From: Massilia timonae CCUG 45783
Lineage (GTDB): Bacteria > Pseudomonadota > Gammaproteobacteria > Burkholderiales > Burkholderiaceae_D
Assembly (NCBI RefSeq): GCF_000315425.1
Contig: NZ_JH992923.1
Coordinates: 890,750-954,749, forward strand
Direction: 5' to 3'
DNA: 64,000 nt
A model generated the notes under the pieces. That model was given only the letters and a program-made list of their open reading frames with translations. It made no database searches and had not been told where the DNA came from. The position numbers were made by a program, and so were the translations under genes. Numbering within the stretch: the stretch's first letter is position 1; each line of letters begins with the position of its first letter. Of the stretch, positions 1 through 6,840 are shown in pieces.

Positions 1-207
1 CGCCGAGTCGAGGCGGTCGCCGGCGTTGTGCCAGGCGTGTTCGAGGCGGTCGCCGGTGCGGTCGCGCGCGTCGCGCAGTGCGCCGCGGGCGTTGGCGCGG
101 CGCTTGGCGCCGCGGTCCGGGTCGAATGCGTACATCAGCAATGCGCCTGCGACTGCTGCGCCGATCCATTTACCTGCGTTCATCGCTTTTTCGTTCGTAT
201 CGTTCAT
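1..207 (-). CDS. small membrane-associated hypothetical protein (3' part beyond window edge)
   Basis: The ATG at 207-205 overlaps the stop codon of the upstream phosphoribosyltransferase gene (ATGA), so the two are probably translationally coupled. The visible 69 residues show a short polar start, one hydrophobic helix (GKWIGAAVAGALLMYAF, about residues 11-27), then DPDRGAKRRANARGALRDAR and a charged amphipathic stretch with repeated GDRL elements. This helix-then-DPxRGxxRR arrangement is common in small YtxH-like or stress-associated membrane proteins of betaproteobacteria. The C-terminus lies outside the window, so further domains (for example BON) cannot be excluded. No function is assigned. 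Confidence 0.6.
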   Translation of the reverse strand, partial: MNDTNEKAMNAGKWIGAAVAGALLMYAFDPDRGAKRRANARGALRDARDRTGDRLEHAWHNAGDRLDSA

Positions 208-911
208 GTCGGCTCCTTTCGGTGGGGTTGGCTGGCGGCGTCGCGCGTCAAGGCCCACGCCTGCGCCAGCAGGGTCTGCACTTCTTCATCGCCGGTCTGC
301 CCGAAGTGGCGATACCACTGCCCGACGGAGCGAAAGCGGGGCGGGGCGACGAGGCATACCACGTCGTCGACCACGCCGCGCAAGGCGTCCAGCGCCTCCT
401 GGGCCGCCGCCGGCGTCGCGACCACCAGCCGCGACGGCCGCTGGCGGCGCGCCGCTTCGACCGCCGCCAGCATCGTCGATCCGGTGGCGATGCCGTCGTC
501 GACCAGGATCACGCAGCGTCCCGCCACCCGGCATGGGGGGCGCTCGCCGCGATAACGCCGTTCGCGCCGCGCCAGTTCGGCCTGTTCCGCCGCGATCACC
601 GCATCGACTTCGGCCCGGGTCACGCCCATCAGGCCCGGCACGCCGGGCTGGAGCACCTGGACACCGCCGCTGGCAATGGCGCCCATGGCGAACTCGGGCT
701 GGTTGGGCAAGCCGAGCTTGCGCACCAGCATCAGGTCGAGTTCGGCCCCCAGCGCCTGCGCGATCGGAAACGCGACCGGCACGCCGCCGCGCGGCAGGGC
801 CAGCACGAGTACGTCTTGAATGCCGGCATGGTGTGCCAACGCCTGTGCCAGCGCAGTTGCCAATTTCGTGCCCGCGTCGGCGCGGTCGATGAATGGTTCG
901 AGCTCTTGCAT
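204..911 (-). CDS. phosphoribosyltransferase family protein
   Basis: Type I phosphoribosyltransferase fold. It has the PRPP-binding loop VILVDDGIATGSTM (two acidic residues followed by a glycine/threonine-rich loop) in the second half and an LALPRGGVPVAF segment near residue 37, typical of the stand-alone PRTases often fused or linked to dienelactone hydrolases. The protein is about 235 residues if started at the ATG at 911; an in-frame ATG at 938 adds nine residues. Neither start has a good Shine-Dalgarno. A 15-bp inverted repeat (arms GAAGTT/AACTTC, 918-932) lies between the two starts, which slightly favours 911. The gene overlaps the downstream small membrane-protein gene by an ATGA. The substrate is not deducible; members are often annotated only as predicted PRTases. 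Confidence 0.8.
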   Translation of the reverse strand: MQELEPFIDRADAGTKLATALAQALAHHAGIQDVLVLALPRGGVPVAFPIAQALGAELDLMLVRKLGLPNQPEFAMGAIASGGVQVLQPGVPGLMGVTRAEVDAVIAAEQAELARRERRYRGERPPCRVAGRCVILVDDGIATGSTMLAAVEAARRQRPSRLVVATPAAAQEALDALRGVVDDVVCLVAPPRFRSVGQWYRHFGQTGDEEVQTLLAQAWALTRDAASQPHRKEPT

Positions 912-997
912 GATGAAGAAGTTGTTAACTTCCAGCATACACAGGGACGAGCGTGGCCGTCGTTCGTTTGCCGCGCGGAATGATGTCGATGAGAATG

Positions 998-1017
998 GCG
1001 GCCCCGGACGGGGCCGC
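998..1017 (-). terminator. hairpin after S-formylglutathione hydrolase gene
   Basis: A perfect inverted repeat GCGGCCCC-GGAC-GGGGCCGC begins ten bases past the stop codon of the minus-strand gene ending at 1028. It is very GC-rich and would fold as a strong RNA stem. On the minus strand it is followed by CATTCTCATC rather than a clear U-run, so it may be a weak intrinsic terminator or simply a 3' stabilising stem. Confidence 0.4.
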
Positions 1018-1027
1018 GCGCGGTGGA

Positions 1028-1870
1028 TCAGCCGAGCTGGCGGCTGTGGAAACGCAGATGGTCTTCGACGAAGGTCGAGATGAAGTAATAGCCGTGGTCG
1101 TAGCCGGCATGGCGGCGCAGGGTGAGCGGCTGCCCGGCCTTGGCGCAGGCTTGCTCGAAGACCTCGGGCAACAACTGTTCGACCAGGAATTTGTCGCCCA
1201 GGCCCTGGTCGATCAGGATGCCGCCAGGGAACGGCGCGCTGGTGTGCGATGCCATCAGGGCGCTGGCGTCATATTGTTGCCAGGCGTTTTCGTCGGCGCC
1301 GAGGTAGCCGCCGAAGGCCTTCTTGCCCCACGGGCAACGGCTCGGCGCGGCGATCGGCGCGAAGGCCGACACCGAGCGGAACAGGTTGGGGTGCTTGAGC
1401 GCCATGGTCAGCGCGCCATGGCCGCCCATCGAGTGGCCAAAGATGCCCACCCGGCCCGGGTCGGCCTGGAAAGTGGCCAGCACCAGCGCATGCAGTTCCA
1501 GCAGATAGCTGTGCATGCGGTAGTGGCGCGCCCACGGCTCCTGGGTGGCGTCGAGGTAGAAGCCGGCGCCGGCGCCGAAGTCCCAGCTGTCGCTTTCTCC
1601 CGGCACGTTGGCGCCGCGCGGGCTGGTGTCGGGCGCGACCAGGATGACGCCCAGTTCGCTGGCCAGGCGCTGGGCGCCGGCCTTGATCATGAAGGTTTCT
1701 TCGGTGCAGGTCAGGCCGGCCAGGTAGAACAGGACCGGCAGCTTCTTCTCGCCCGCCGCCGGCGGCAGGTAGACCGAGAATTTCATCGGCAGTCCGATGG
1801 CGGCCGAGTCGTGCTGGTAGAAGCGCTGCACGCCGCCGAAGCAGGCGTGTTCATTCAGGAGTTGGGGCAT
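1028..1870 (-). CDS. fghA: S-formylglutathione hydrolase
   Basis: Predicted cytosolic esterase that hydrolyses S-formylglutathione to formate and glutathione, the second step of glutathione-dependent formaldehyde detoxification. The 280-residue length matches the esterase D/FghA family. The nucleophile elbow GHSMGGHG is near residue 147, an Asp follows in the GLGDKFL segment near 223, and the catalytic His is in GYDHGYYF near 256, giving a full Ser-Asp-His triad. Other family landmarks are YLAGLTCTEETF near the N-terminus and PDTSPRG around the oxyanion region. The start at MPQLLNE matches the usual family start; the open frame continues upstream but without family similarity. The partner alcohol dehydrogenase (adhC/frmA) is not adjacent, so the gene appears separated from it here. 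Confidence 0.93.
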   Translation of the reverse strand: MPQLLNEHACFGGVQRFYQHDSAAIGLPMKFSVYLPPAAGEKKLPVLFYLAGLTCTEETFMIKAGAQRLASELGVILVAPDTSPRGANVPGESDSWDFGAGAGFYLDATQEPWARHYRMHSYLLELHALVLATFQADPGRVGIFGHSMGGHGALTMALKHPNLFRSVSAFAPIAAPSRCPWGKKAFGGYLGADENAWQQYDASALMASHTSAPFPGGILIDQGLGDKFLVEQLLPEVFEQACAKAGQPLTLRRHAGYDHGYYFISTFVEDHLRFHSRQLG

Positions 1871-1932
1871 CTTGGGGTCGATTGCAGTTGATGGATGCCG
1901 CCAGTATGCCGCTTCCCGCCCCGGCTTGCCAA

Positions 1933-2523
1933 CTAGACCACGCCCAGGGCTCCCAGCAGCGCGCCGAGCGCCAGCATCCACAGCAGGTGCAGCCGGGTGC
2001 GCCAGATGACGATGGCGGTGGCCGCCGTCAGCAGCCACAGGGGCCAGTTGTCCATGTGTTCGCCGCCCTTGCCGCCGCCGGTGGCCAGCAGCCAGGCGGT
2101 CGACAGCAGCATGGCGATCACCAGCGGCGCCATGCCCTGCTTGAAGGCGCGCACGGCGCGCAGCTCGCGGTTGCGCTGGGCCCACTGCGCCACCTGGTAG
2201 GTGAACACGGTGGAGGGCAGCATGATGCCGATCATCGAGATCGCGACGCCGTAGAGCGCGGCCGTCACGCTGCCGGAATTGAGGCCCACGTTCCAGCCCA
2301 GCAGGGCCACGAACAGGACGTTGGGCCCGGGCGACGATTGGGCCAGGGCCACCGAGTCGGCGAACTGCGTCTGGCTGAGCCAGCCCTGGCGCTCGACCAG
2401 GTAGCGCTGCATCTCGGAGGTGGTCGAGATCGCGCCGCCGAGCGACATCATGGACAGCATCAGGAAATGGACGAACAGGTTCAGCCAGTCATGCCAGCCG
2501 AACACCAGGCTGGGCGCGCTCAT
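1933..2523 (-). CDS. chrA: chromate transporter, short-chain CHR subunit (second gene)
   Basis: A 196-residue membrane protein corresponding to one half of the CHR (ChrA) chromate/sulfate transporter fold. The conserved half-repeat signature is visible: SLGGAISTTSEMQRYLVE near the N-terminus and SSPGPNVLFVALLGW after it, followed by several hydrophobic helices. It starts at an ATG overlapping the stop of the upstream half-gene (ATGA), so the two half-size proteins are made from one transcript and presumably heterodimerise. This is the known two-gene short-chain CHR arrangement rather than a frameshifted long ChrA, because each half has its own start and its own CHR signature. Actual chromate efflux is not proven by sequence. 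Confidence 0.85.
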   Translation of the reverse strand: MSAPSLVFGWHDWLNLFVHFLMLSMMSLGGAISTTSEMQRYLVERQGWLSQTQFADSVALAQSSPGPNVLFVALLGWNVGLNSGSVTAALYGVAISMIGIMLPSTVFTYQVAQWAQRNRELRAVRAFKQGMAPLVIAMLLSTAWLLATGGGKGGEHMDNWPLWLLTAATAIVIWRTRLHLLWMLALGALLGALGVV

Positions 2524-3146
2524 GGCTTGAGCCCGCGCCAGGCCAGCACGCAGCCGAGGCCGCCGAGCAGGCCGATCACGGCCGCCAGCGGCATGCGGAT
2601 CCAGGCTAGCAGCACGAAGCCGGCGGCGGCGATCGCGATGCAGGCCGCGAGCGGAATCACGTTCCTGGTCAGCGCGACCGACATGCGCAGGCCGGTGGCG
2701 GCGATCAGGCCGGCGGCGACGGCGGCCATGCCGCGCAGGGCGCCTTGGACCTGGGGCTGGGCGGCGAACTGCGCGTAGACCAGGGCCAGGCACAGCACCA
2801 GGATCAGCGGCACGGTGAGGATGCCGGCCAGGGCGCTCATGGCGCCGGCCAGGCCGAAGTGGCGGCTGCCGATCATCATGGCCAGGTTGCAGACGTTCGG
2901 GCCCGGCATGATCTGGGCCACCGACCATTCTTCGATGAATTCCTCGTTGCTCATCCAGCGCTTGCGCTCGACGACTTGCTGCTGGATCACGGCCAGCACC
3001 CCGCCGAAGCCCTGCAGGGCGATCAGCGTGAACGACACGAACAGGTCGGTCAGCGAAGTCGGACGGGGACGATCGGGTTCGGCCGGCGGCGCAGTACGTG
3101 GGGACTGGGGGGCGGAAGGCGGTATCGGCAAGGGTGAGGCGCTCAT
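2520..3146 (-). CDS. chrA: chromate transporter, short-chain CHR subunit (first gene)
   Basis: A 208-residue integral membrane protein, the upstream partner of the CHR half-transporter pair. After a proline-rich cytoplasmic leader of about 35 residues, the CHR signature follows: LQGFGGVLAVIQQQVVE, then a WMSNEEF segment, then AQIMPGPNVCNLAMMIG, and then at least four hydrophobic helices. The two genes have recognisably homologous N-terminal signatures, as expected for an antiparallel pair derived from duplication. The stop overlaps the next ATG by one base pattern (ATGA). The predicted role is chromate, or adventitiously sulfate-like anion, transport at the inner membrane. Confidence 0.86.
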   Translation of the reverse strand: MSASPLPIPPSAPQSPRTAPPAEPDRPRPTSLTDLFVSFTLIALQGFGGVLAVIQQQVVERKRWMSNEEFIEEWSVAQIMPGPNVCNLAMMIGSRHFGLAGAMSALAGILTVPLILVLCLALVYAQFAAQPQVQGALRGMAAVAAGLIAATGLRMSVALTRNVIPLAACIAIAAAGFVLLAWIRMPLAAVIGLLGGLGCVLAWRGLKP

Positions 3147-3207
3147 CCGGCGATTATCGCCGCAGGGCCCGTGCCGTGTCCACGCACTACCCGCCGTGGG
3201 TAGTGGC

Positions 3208-3378
3208 TCAGCCGCCGCCGATGCCTTCCATCACGCGGCCGGTGCCGCCGCATTGCGGGCATGGCTTGCCATCGGCCAGCGTGCCGCGGCCGGCGCAGGC
3301 GTCGCAGATGTCCTCGCCGGCGCCAGGCGTGCCGGGAGCGGCGTCGTCGCCGGGATTCAGGTCGGGTTGGATGCTCAT
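3208..3378 (-). CDS. mini DnaJ-type zinc-finger protein
   Basis: A 56-residue protein with two CxxCxGxG motifs (CDACAGRG and CPQCGGTG) separated by eight residues. This is one zinc-binding module of the DnaJ cysteine-rich domain without J-domain or substrate-binding domains. The start is chosen at the ATG at 3378 because a GAGGA sits about six bases upstream; an in-frame ATG further upstream (3510) lacks such a site and encodes unrelated basic residues. Small free-standing proteins of this type are common but uncharacterised. Likely a zinc-binding protein of unknown partner. Confidence 0.75.
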   Translation of the reverse strand: MSIQPDLNPGDDAAPGTPGAGEDICDACAGRGTLADGKPCPQCGGTGRVMEGIGGG

Positions 3379-3568
3379 GGAAATCCTCATGGTTGGTGTG
3401 TTGCGGCCGATTGTAGGCAGGATGACGGGCGGGCGGCGCAGCGCTGGTCGAGGCCACAGGCATCCAGCCAGGGTTTTCGCGGTTCGATACAGGTTTGACA
3501 TTGACTTCATTCCAGCATCGTCAATACTCGTGGTGCGTCAGCGACATAACCCACCGGAGACCCGCGCC

Positions 3569-3787
3569 ATGAGCCCATACCGTGCCCAGGATATCGACCA
3601 ACGCCTCTCCGGATCTTCCGAGCTCAGGCGCAACGTACGCGAGCGTGACATCGTGGCGCGCGGCATCGCCACGCTGGGCGAGTGCGGCACCATGCCGGCG
3701 CTCGAGTACCTCAAGGCGCATGGCGTGCGCGCCCAGGTGATCGAACGCGTGCTGCTCGAACCCGAACGGCGCCGGGCGCTCGCCTGA
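3569..3787 (+). CDS. small hypothetical protein (72 aa)
   Basis: A 72-residue charged, predominantly helical protein beginning MSPYRAQDIDQRL. It has no signal peptide, membrane segment or cysteine and ends in an arginine-rich tail. The region ELRRNVRERDIVARGIATLGECGTMPALEYLKAHGV looks like a short helical bundle. Codon use fits its neighbours. It is divergent from the zinc-finger gene and followed by a long non-coding stretch, so it is probably monocistronic. No function is recognised; comparative conservation would decide whether it is real. Confidence 0.5.
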   Translation: MSPYRAQDIDQRLSGSSELRRNVRERDIVARGIATLGECGTMPALEYLKAHGVRAQVIERVLLEPERRRALA

Positions 3788-3864
3788 CCGGATCCGGCGC
3801 ATCCGCCAGACCACAAAGTTGCCGCGAGATTTATTTGTGGTGCATACTGCGTGCGTCGGGGGCA

Positions 3865-4035
3865 CAACGTGTAACCCCTTGATTTACAGCGGAAACGAGA
3901 TTGCCTTCCCAATAGGCAAATTGTTGAAAGCCGCACGGGAGGCCGCGTCCAGCGTGTCAAGCCCCCGCTTTTCCACACACTTATTCACAGACTTTGTGGA
4001 TATCCAAAAAACGCCTTGATTATCCGTGACTTGGC
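3865..4035 (+). repeat. intergenic element copy 1 with DnaA-box-like sites
   Basis: This stretch aligns without gaps to 6350-6520 at a constant offset of 2485 bases. Shared blocks are a TTGCC...GGCA short stem, TTGTTGAAA (3921), TGTCAAG, CGCTTTTCCACACA, TTATTCACA (3981-3989), TTGTGGATA (3994-4002) and ACTTGGC (4029-4035). TTATTCACA and TGTGGATAT are near-consensus DnaA boxes in opposite orientation. The rest of the 3788-4164 gap holds only the LexA-like site and a GGCCGC/GCGGCC stem near 4098-4118. Confidence 0.75.
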
Positions 4036-4124
4036 AGCGATTGCTGAGGTCATGCCTGATGTCATCCTTGACAACGCCTTGACGGCGGCGTCGGACGGCC
4101 GCATTTTCTTCTTGCGGCCCGTGA

Positions 4125-4140
4125 CTGGATAAATGTACAG
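4125..4140 (+). promoter_or_regulatory. LexA (SOS) box-like operator upstream of helicase
   Basis: CTGGATAAATGTACAG has the CTG-N10-CAG architecture and AT-rich centre of the proteobacterial LexA site (consensus CTGTATATATATACAG). It ends 24 bases before the helicase start codon and overlaps a plausible -10 element TACAGT (4136-4141) with TTGCGG about 18 bases upstream. A LexA repressor bound here would block transcription, which implies DNA-damage induction of the helicase. Confidence 0.65.
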
Positions 4141-4164
4141 TATGGCATTTCCAGATTCCGTCCC

Positions 4165-6261
4165 ATGTCCGCCGTCGCCGATCCGATCGCCAACCTGTCC
4201 GCCACCGACGACCCGTTCGCCAGCCTGAACCCCGAGCAGCGGGCAGCGGTCGAGCACGACGTCGGGCTTGACGCGCCGCGTCCGCTGCTGGTGGTGGCCG
4301 GCGCCGGTTCCGGCAAGACCAACACCCTGGCGCACCGGGTGGCGCGCCTGATCCAGTCGGGCGCCGATCCGCAGCGCATCCTGCTGCTGACGTTTTCGCG
4401 CCGCGCCGCCACCGAGATGACCCAGCGCGCCGGCGGCGTGCTGCACCGGCTGTTCGGGCTCAAGGGCAGCCAGGCGCCGGTCACGCTGCCCTGGGCCGGC
4501 ACCTTCCACAGCATCGGCGCGCGCCTGCTGCGCGAGTTCGCCGGACGCATCGGCCTGGATGCCGGGTTCACGATCCACGACCGCGGCGACTCCGAAGACC
4601 TGATGGGCATGGTGCGCCACGAGATCGGCCTGAGCCAGCTCGACAAACGCTTTCCGCTGAAAGGCACCTGCCTGTCGATCTATTCGCGCGTGGTCAATGG
4701 CCGCGAGCCGCTCGACGCGGTGCTGCAGGCGTTCTTCCCCTGGTGCAGCGAGTGGGAAGCCCAGCTCAAGACCCTGTTCGGCGCCTATGTCGACGCCAAG
4801 CAGGAGCAGAACGTGCTCGACTACGACGACCTGCTGCTGTTCTGGGCCGAGATGGCGGCCGACCCGGTGCTGGGGCTTGAGCTCGGCGCGCTGTTCGACC
4901 ACGTGCTGGTCGACGAATACCAGGACACCAACCGCCTGCAGGCGGCCATCGTCACCGGCATGAAGCCCGACGGCCGCGGCGTGATGGTCGTCGGCGACGA
5001 TGCGCAATCGATCTATGGCTTTCGCGGCGCCACCGTGCGCAACATCCTCGACTTTCCGGCCCAGTTCTCGCAGCCGGCGCACCTGATCACGCTGGAGCGC
5101 AACTACCGCTCCACGCAGCCGATGCTGGACGCGTCGAACGCCGTGATCGGGGCCGCGCTGGAGCGCCACGCCAAGACCCTGTGGACCGACAAGGCCTCAA
5201 GCATCAAGCCGCAGCTGGTGTTGATTCCCGACGAAGCCGAGCAGGCGCGCTGGGTCTGCAACCGCATCCTCGAACAGCGCGAAACCGGCGTCGCACTCAA
5301 AAGCCAGGCGGTGCTGTTTCGCGCCGCCAGCCACAGCGCCGCGCTCGAACTCGAACTCATGCGTCGCAACATCCCCTTCGTCAAGTTCGGCGGCCTGAAA
5401 TTCCTGGAAGCGGCCCACATCAAGGACGTGCTGGCCGTGCTGCGCTTCGCCCAGAACCCGAGCGGACGGCTGGCGGGTTTCCGCGCGCTGCAGCTGATTC
5501 CCGGCATCGGCCAGGCGACCGCCACCCGGCTGGTCGAGGCCGCAGGCAGCAGCGACGATCCGGCGGCGGCACTGGAAGGCTTCGCGGTGCCGGCGCGCTG
5601 CAAGACCGACTGGCAGGCATTCTGCGCGCTGTACCGGCGCCTGCGCACGCCCGGCCTGCGCTGGCCGATGGATCTCGAGCTGGCGCGCGAATGGTACCAG
5701 CCGCACCTGGAGCGCCTGCACGACGATGCGCAGGTGCGCGCGGCCGACCTCGACCAGCTGGTGGCGCTGTCCGGCGGCTATGGCAACCGCGAGAGCTTCC
5801 TGGCCGAGATCACGCTCGATCCGCCCGAAGCCACCAGCGACCGCGCCGGCGCGCCGCTGCTCGACGAAGACTACGTGATCCTGTCCACCATCCACTCGAG
5901 CAAGGGCCAGGAGTGGAACACGGTGCACGTATTGAACGTCGTCGACGGCTGCATGCCGTCCGACATGGCGACCGGCAGCCAGGACGACATCGAGGAAGAA
6001 CGGCGCCTGCTCTACGTGGCCATGACGCGGGCGCGCGAGAACCTGCACCTGGTGGTGCCGAACCGCTTCTTCATCAAGCAGCAGTCGAGCATGGGCGACC
6101 GCCATGTGTATGCGACGCGCACGCGCTTCATTACCCCGGTCATGCTCAAGCATTTCGAGGAATGCGCCTGGCTCAGCGCCGACAAGCGCGAGCTGCGCAC
6201 GCCCATGCCCGACAGCATCCGCATGATGGTGCGCGACCGCGCCCGGAACGCGTGGAAATGA
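4165..6261 (+). CDS. UvrD/Rep-like ATP-dependent DNA helicase (SF1A)
   Basis: A 698-residue superfamily 1A 3'-5' helicase. Motifs visible in order are the Q-motif region LNPEQRAAVEHD, Walker A GAGSGKT (residues 46-52), the LTFSRRAATEM motif Ia, Walker B VDEYQDTN (about 249-256), GDDAQSIYGFRGA (motif III), LERNYRS (motif IV), STIHSSKGQEW (motif V) and LLYVAMTRARENLHL (motif VI). It is shorter than E. coli UvrD (720) and lacks an obvious C-terminal RNA-polymerase-binding tail. It stands alone between two copies of an intergenic element and has a LexA-like operator, so an SOS-inducible repair or replication-conflict role is inferred. It is not clearly the housekeeping uvrD, rep or pcrA. No strong Shine-Dalgarno precedes the ATG. 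Confidence 0.9.
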   Translation: MSAVADPIANLSATDDPFASLNPEQRAAVEHDVGLDAPRPLLVVAGAGSGKTNTLAHRVARLIQSGADPQRILLLTFSRRAATEMTQRAGGVLHRLFGLKGSQAPVTLPWAGTFHSIGARLLREFAGRIGLDAGFTIHDRGDSEDLMGMVRHEIGLSQLDKRFPLKGTCLSIYSRVVNGREPLDAVLQAFFPWCSEWEAQLKTLFGAYVDAKQEQNVLDYDDLLLFWAEMAADPVLGLELGALFDHVLVDEYQDTNRLQAAIVTGMKPDGRGVMVVGDDAQSIYGFRGATVRNILDFPAQFSQPAHLITLERNYRSTQPMLDASNAVIGAALERHAKTLWTDKASSIKPQLVLIPDEAEQARWVCNRILEQRETGVALKSQAVLFRAASHSAALELELMRRNIPFVKFGGLKFLEAAHIKDVLAVLRFAQNPSGRLAGFRALQLIPGIGQATATRLVEAAGSSDDPAAALEGFAVPARCKTDWQAFCALYRRLRTPGLRWPMDLELAREWYQPHLERLHDDAQVRAADLDQLVALSGGYGNRESFLAEITLDPPEATSDRAGAPLLDEDYVILSTIHSSKGQEWNTVHVLNVVDGCMPSDMATGSQDDIEEERRLLYVAMTRARENLHLVVPNRFFIKQQSSMGDRHVYATRTRFITPVMLKHFEECAWLSADKRELRTPMPDSIRMMVRDRARNAWK

Positions 6262-6349
6262 CGACAGATGCGGACAAATTGACGACTTATCCCCGGTGCC
6301 CCACTTTTGTAGGAGTTTGCCGTATGTGACATGGACGCGCAGAAGTGGT

Positions 6350-6520
6350 GCACGTGCAAGTGACTGATTTTACGGGGATATTTTTTTGCCTTTTGAACGG
6401 GCATTTTGTTGAAACCCGCATCAATGCTGCGCTTGCGACTTGTCAAGTGGCGCTTTTCCACACAGTTATCCACATTTCTTGTGGATAGACCCAAAGATCG
6501 AATGAAATCAGGTACTTGGC
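6350..6520 (+). repeat. intergenic element copy 2 with consensus DnaA box
   Basis: Second copy of the element at 3865-4035, aligned without gaps. It contains TTGTTGAAA (6406), TTGTCAAG (6440-6447), CGCTTTTCCACACA, a perfect DnaA box TTATCCACA (6466-6474), TTGTGGATA (6479-6487) and ACTTGGC (6514-6520). The TTATCCACA and TGTGGATAG sites face each other with a five-base spacer. It lies in the 579-base gap between the helicase and the sugar transporter and is in the same orientation as copy 1. Confidence 0.75.
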
Positions 6521-6666
6521 GTCGTCCGACCGCAGCGCCAGGTCGCGTCCTGGCCGCCCCGGGGATTGTCTGCGTCGGCGTGGGGCCGACCCGGCCATTG
6601 GAGGTGCGCCGCGCCGTCAGGCATGGGCTGTCATTGATGATTTGCAAGAAAATTCGCTAATATGTA

Positions 6667-6694
6667 AGTTATCGAACATACTTGATCGATAACT
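6667..6694. promoter_or_regulatory. perfect 9-bp inverted repeat upstream of sugar transporter
   Basis: AGTTATCGA (6667-6675) and TCGATAACT (6686-6694) form exact inverted arms around a ten-base spacer, in an AT-rich part of the 6521-6840 leader. The one-and-a-half-turn geometry fits a dimeric repressor or activator site. A further GC-rich hairpin GCGGGC-TCC-GCCCGC sits at 6784-6798, in the presumptive 5' untranslated region of the transporter gene. The regulator is unknown. Confidence 0.45.
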
Positions 6695-6840
6695 GCAGTT
6701 AACCTGTATCAAGCAATTCCAACAGAGTGGCCGACTTATCGCCCGGCCACGCGAGCTCCGCCGTCCTCGCGACGGCGAGGGCGGCGGGCTCCGCCCGCAT
6801 GCCGCCTGCCGCGTCCCCATTTTCCAAAGGATCTCGCCTC

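Noticed and set aside
998-1017. A small RNA gene suggested by the strong GC hairpin
   Set aside because: A single short stem next to a stop codon fits a terminator better; no promoter is seen.
3865-6520. DnaA boxes as a chromosomal or plasmid replication origin
   Set aside because: Only two boxes per copy, no dnaA, dnaN or rep gene nearby and no extended AT-rich unwinding region.
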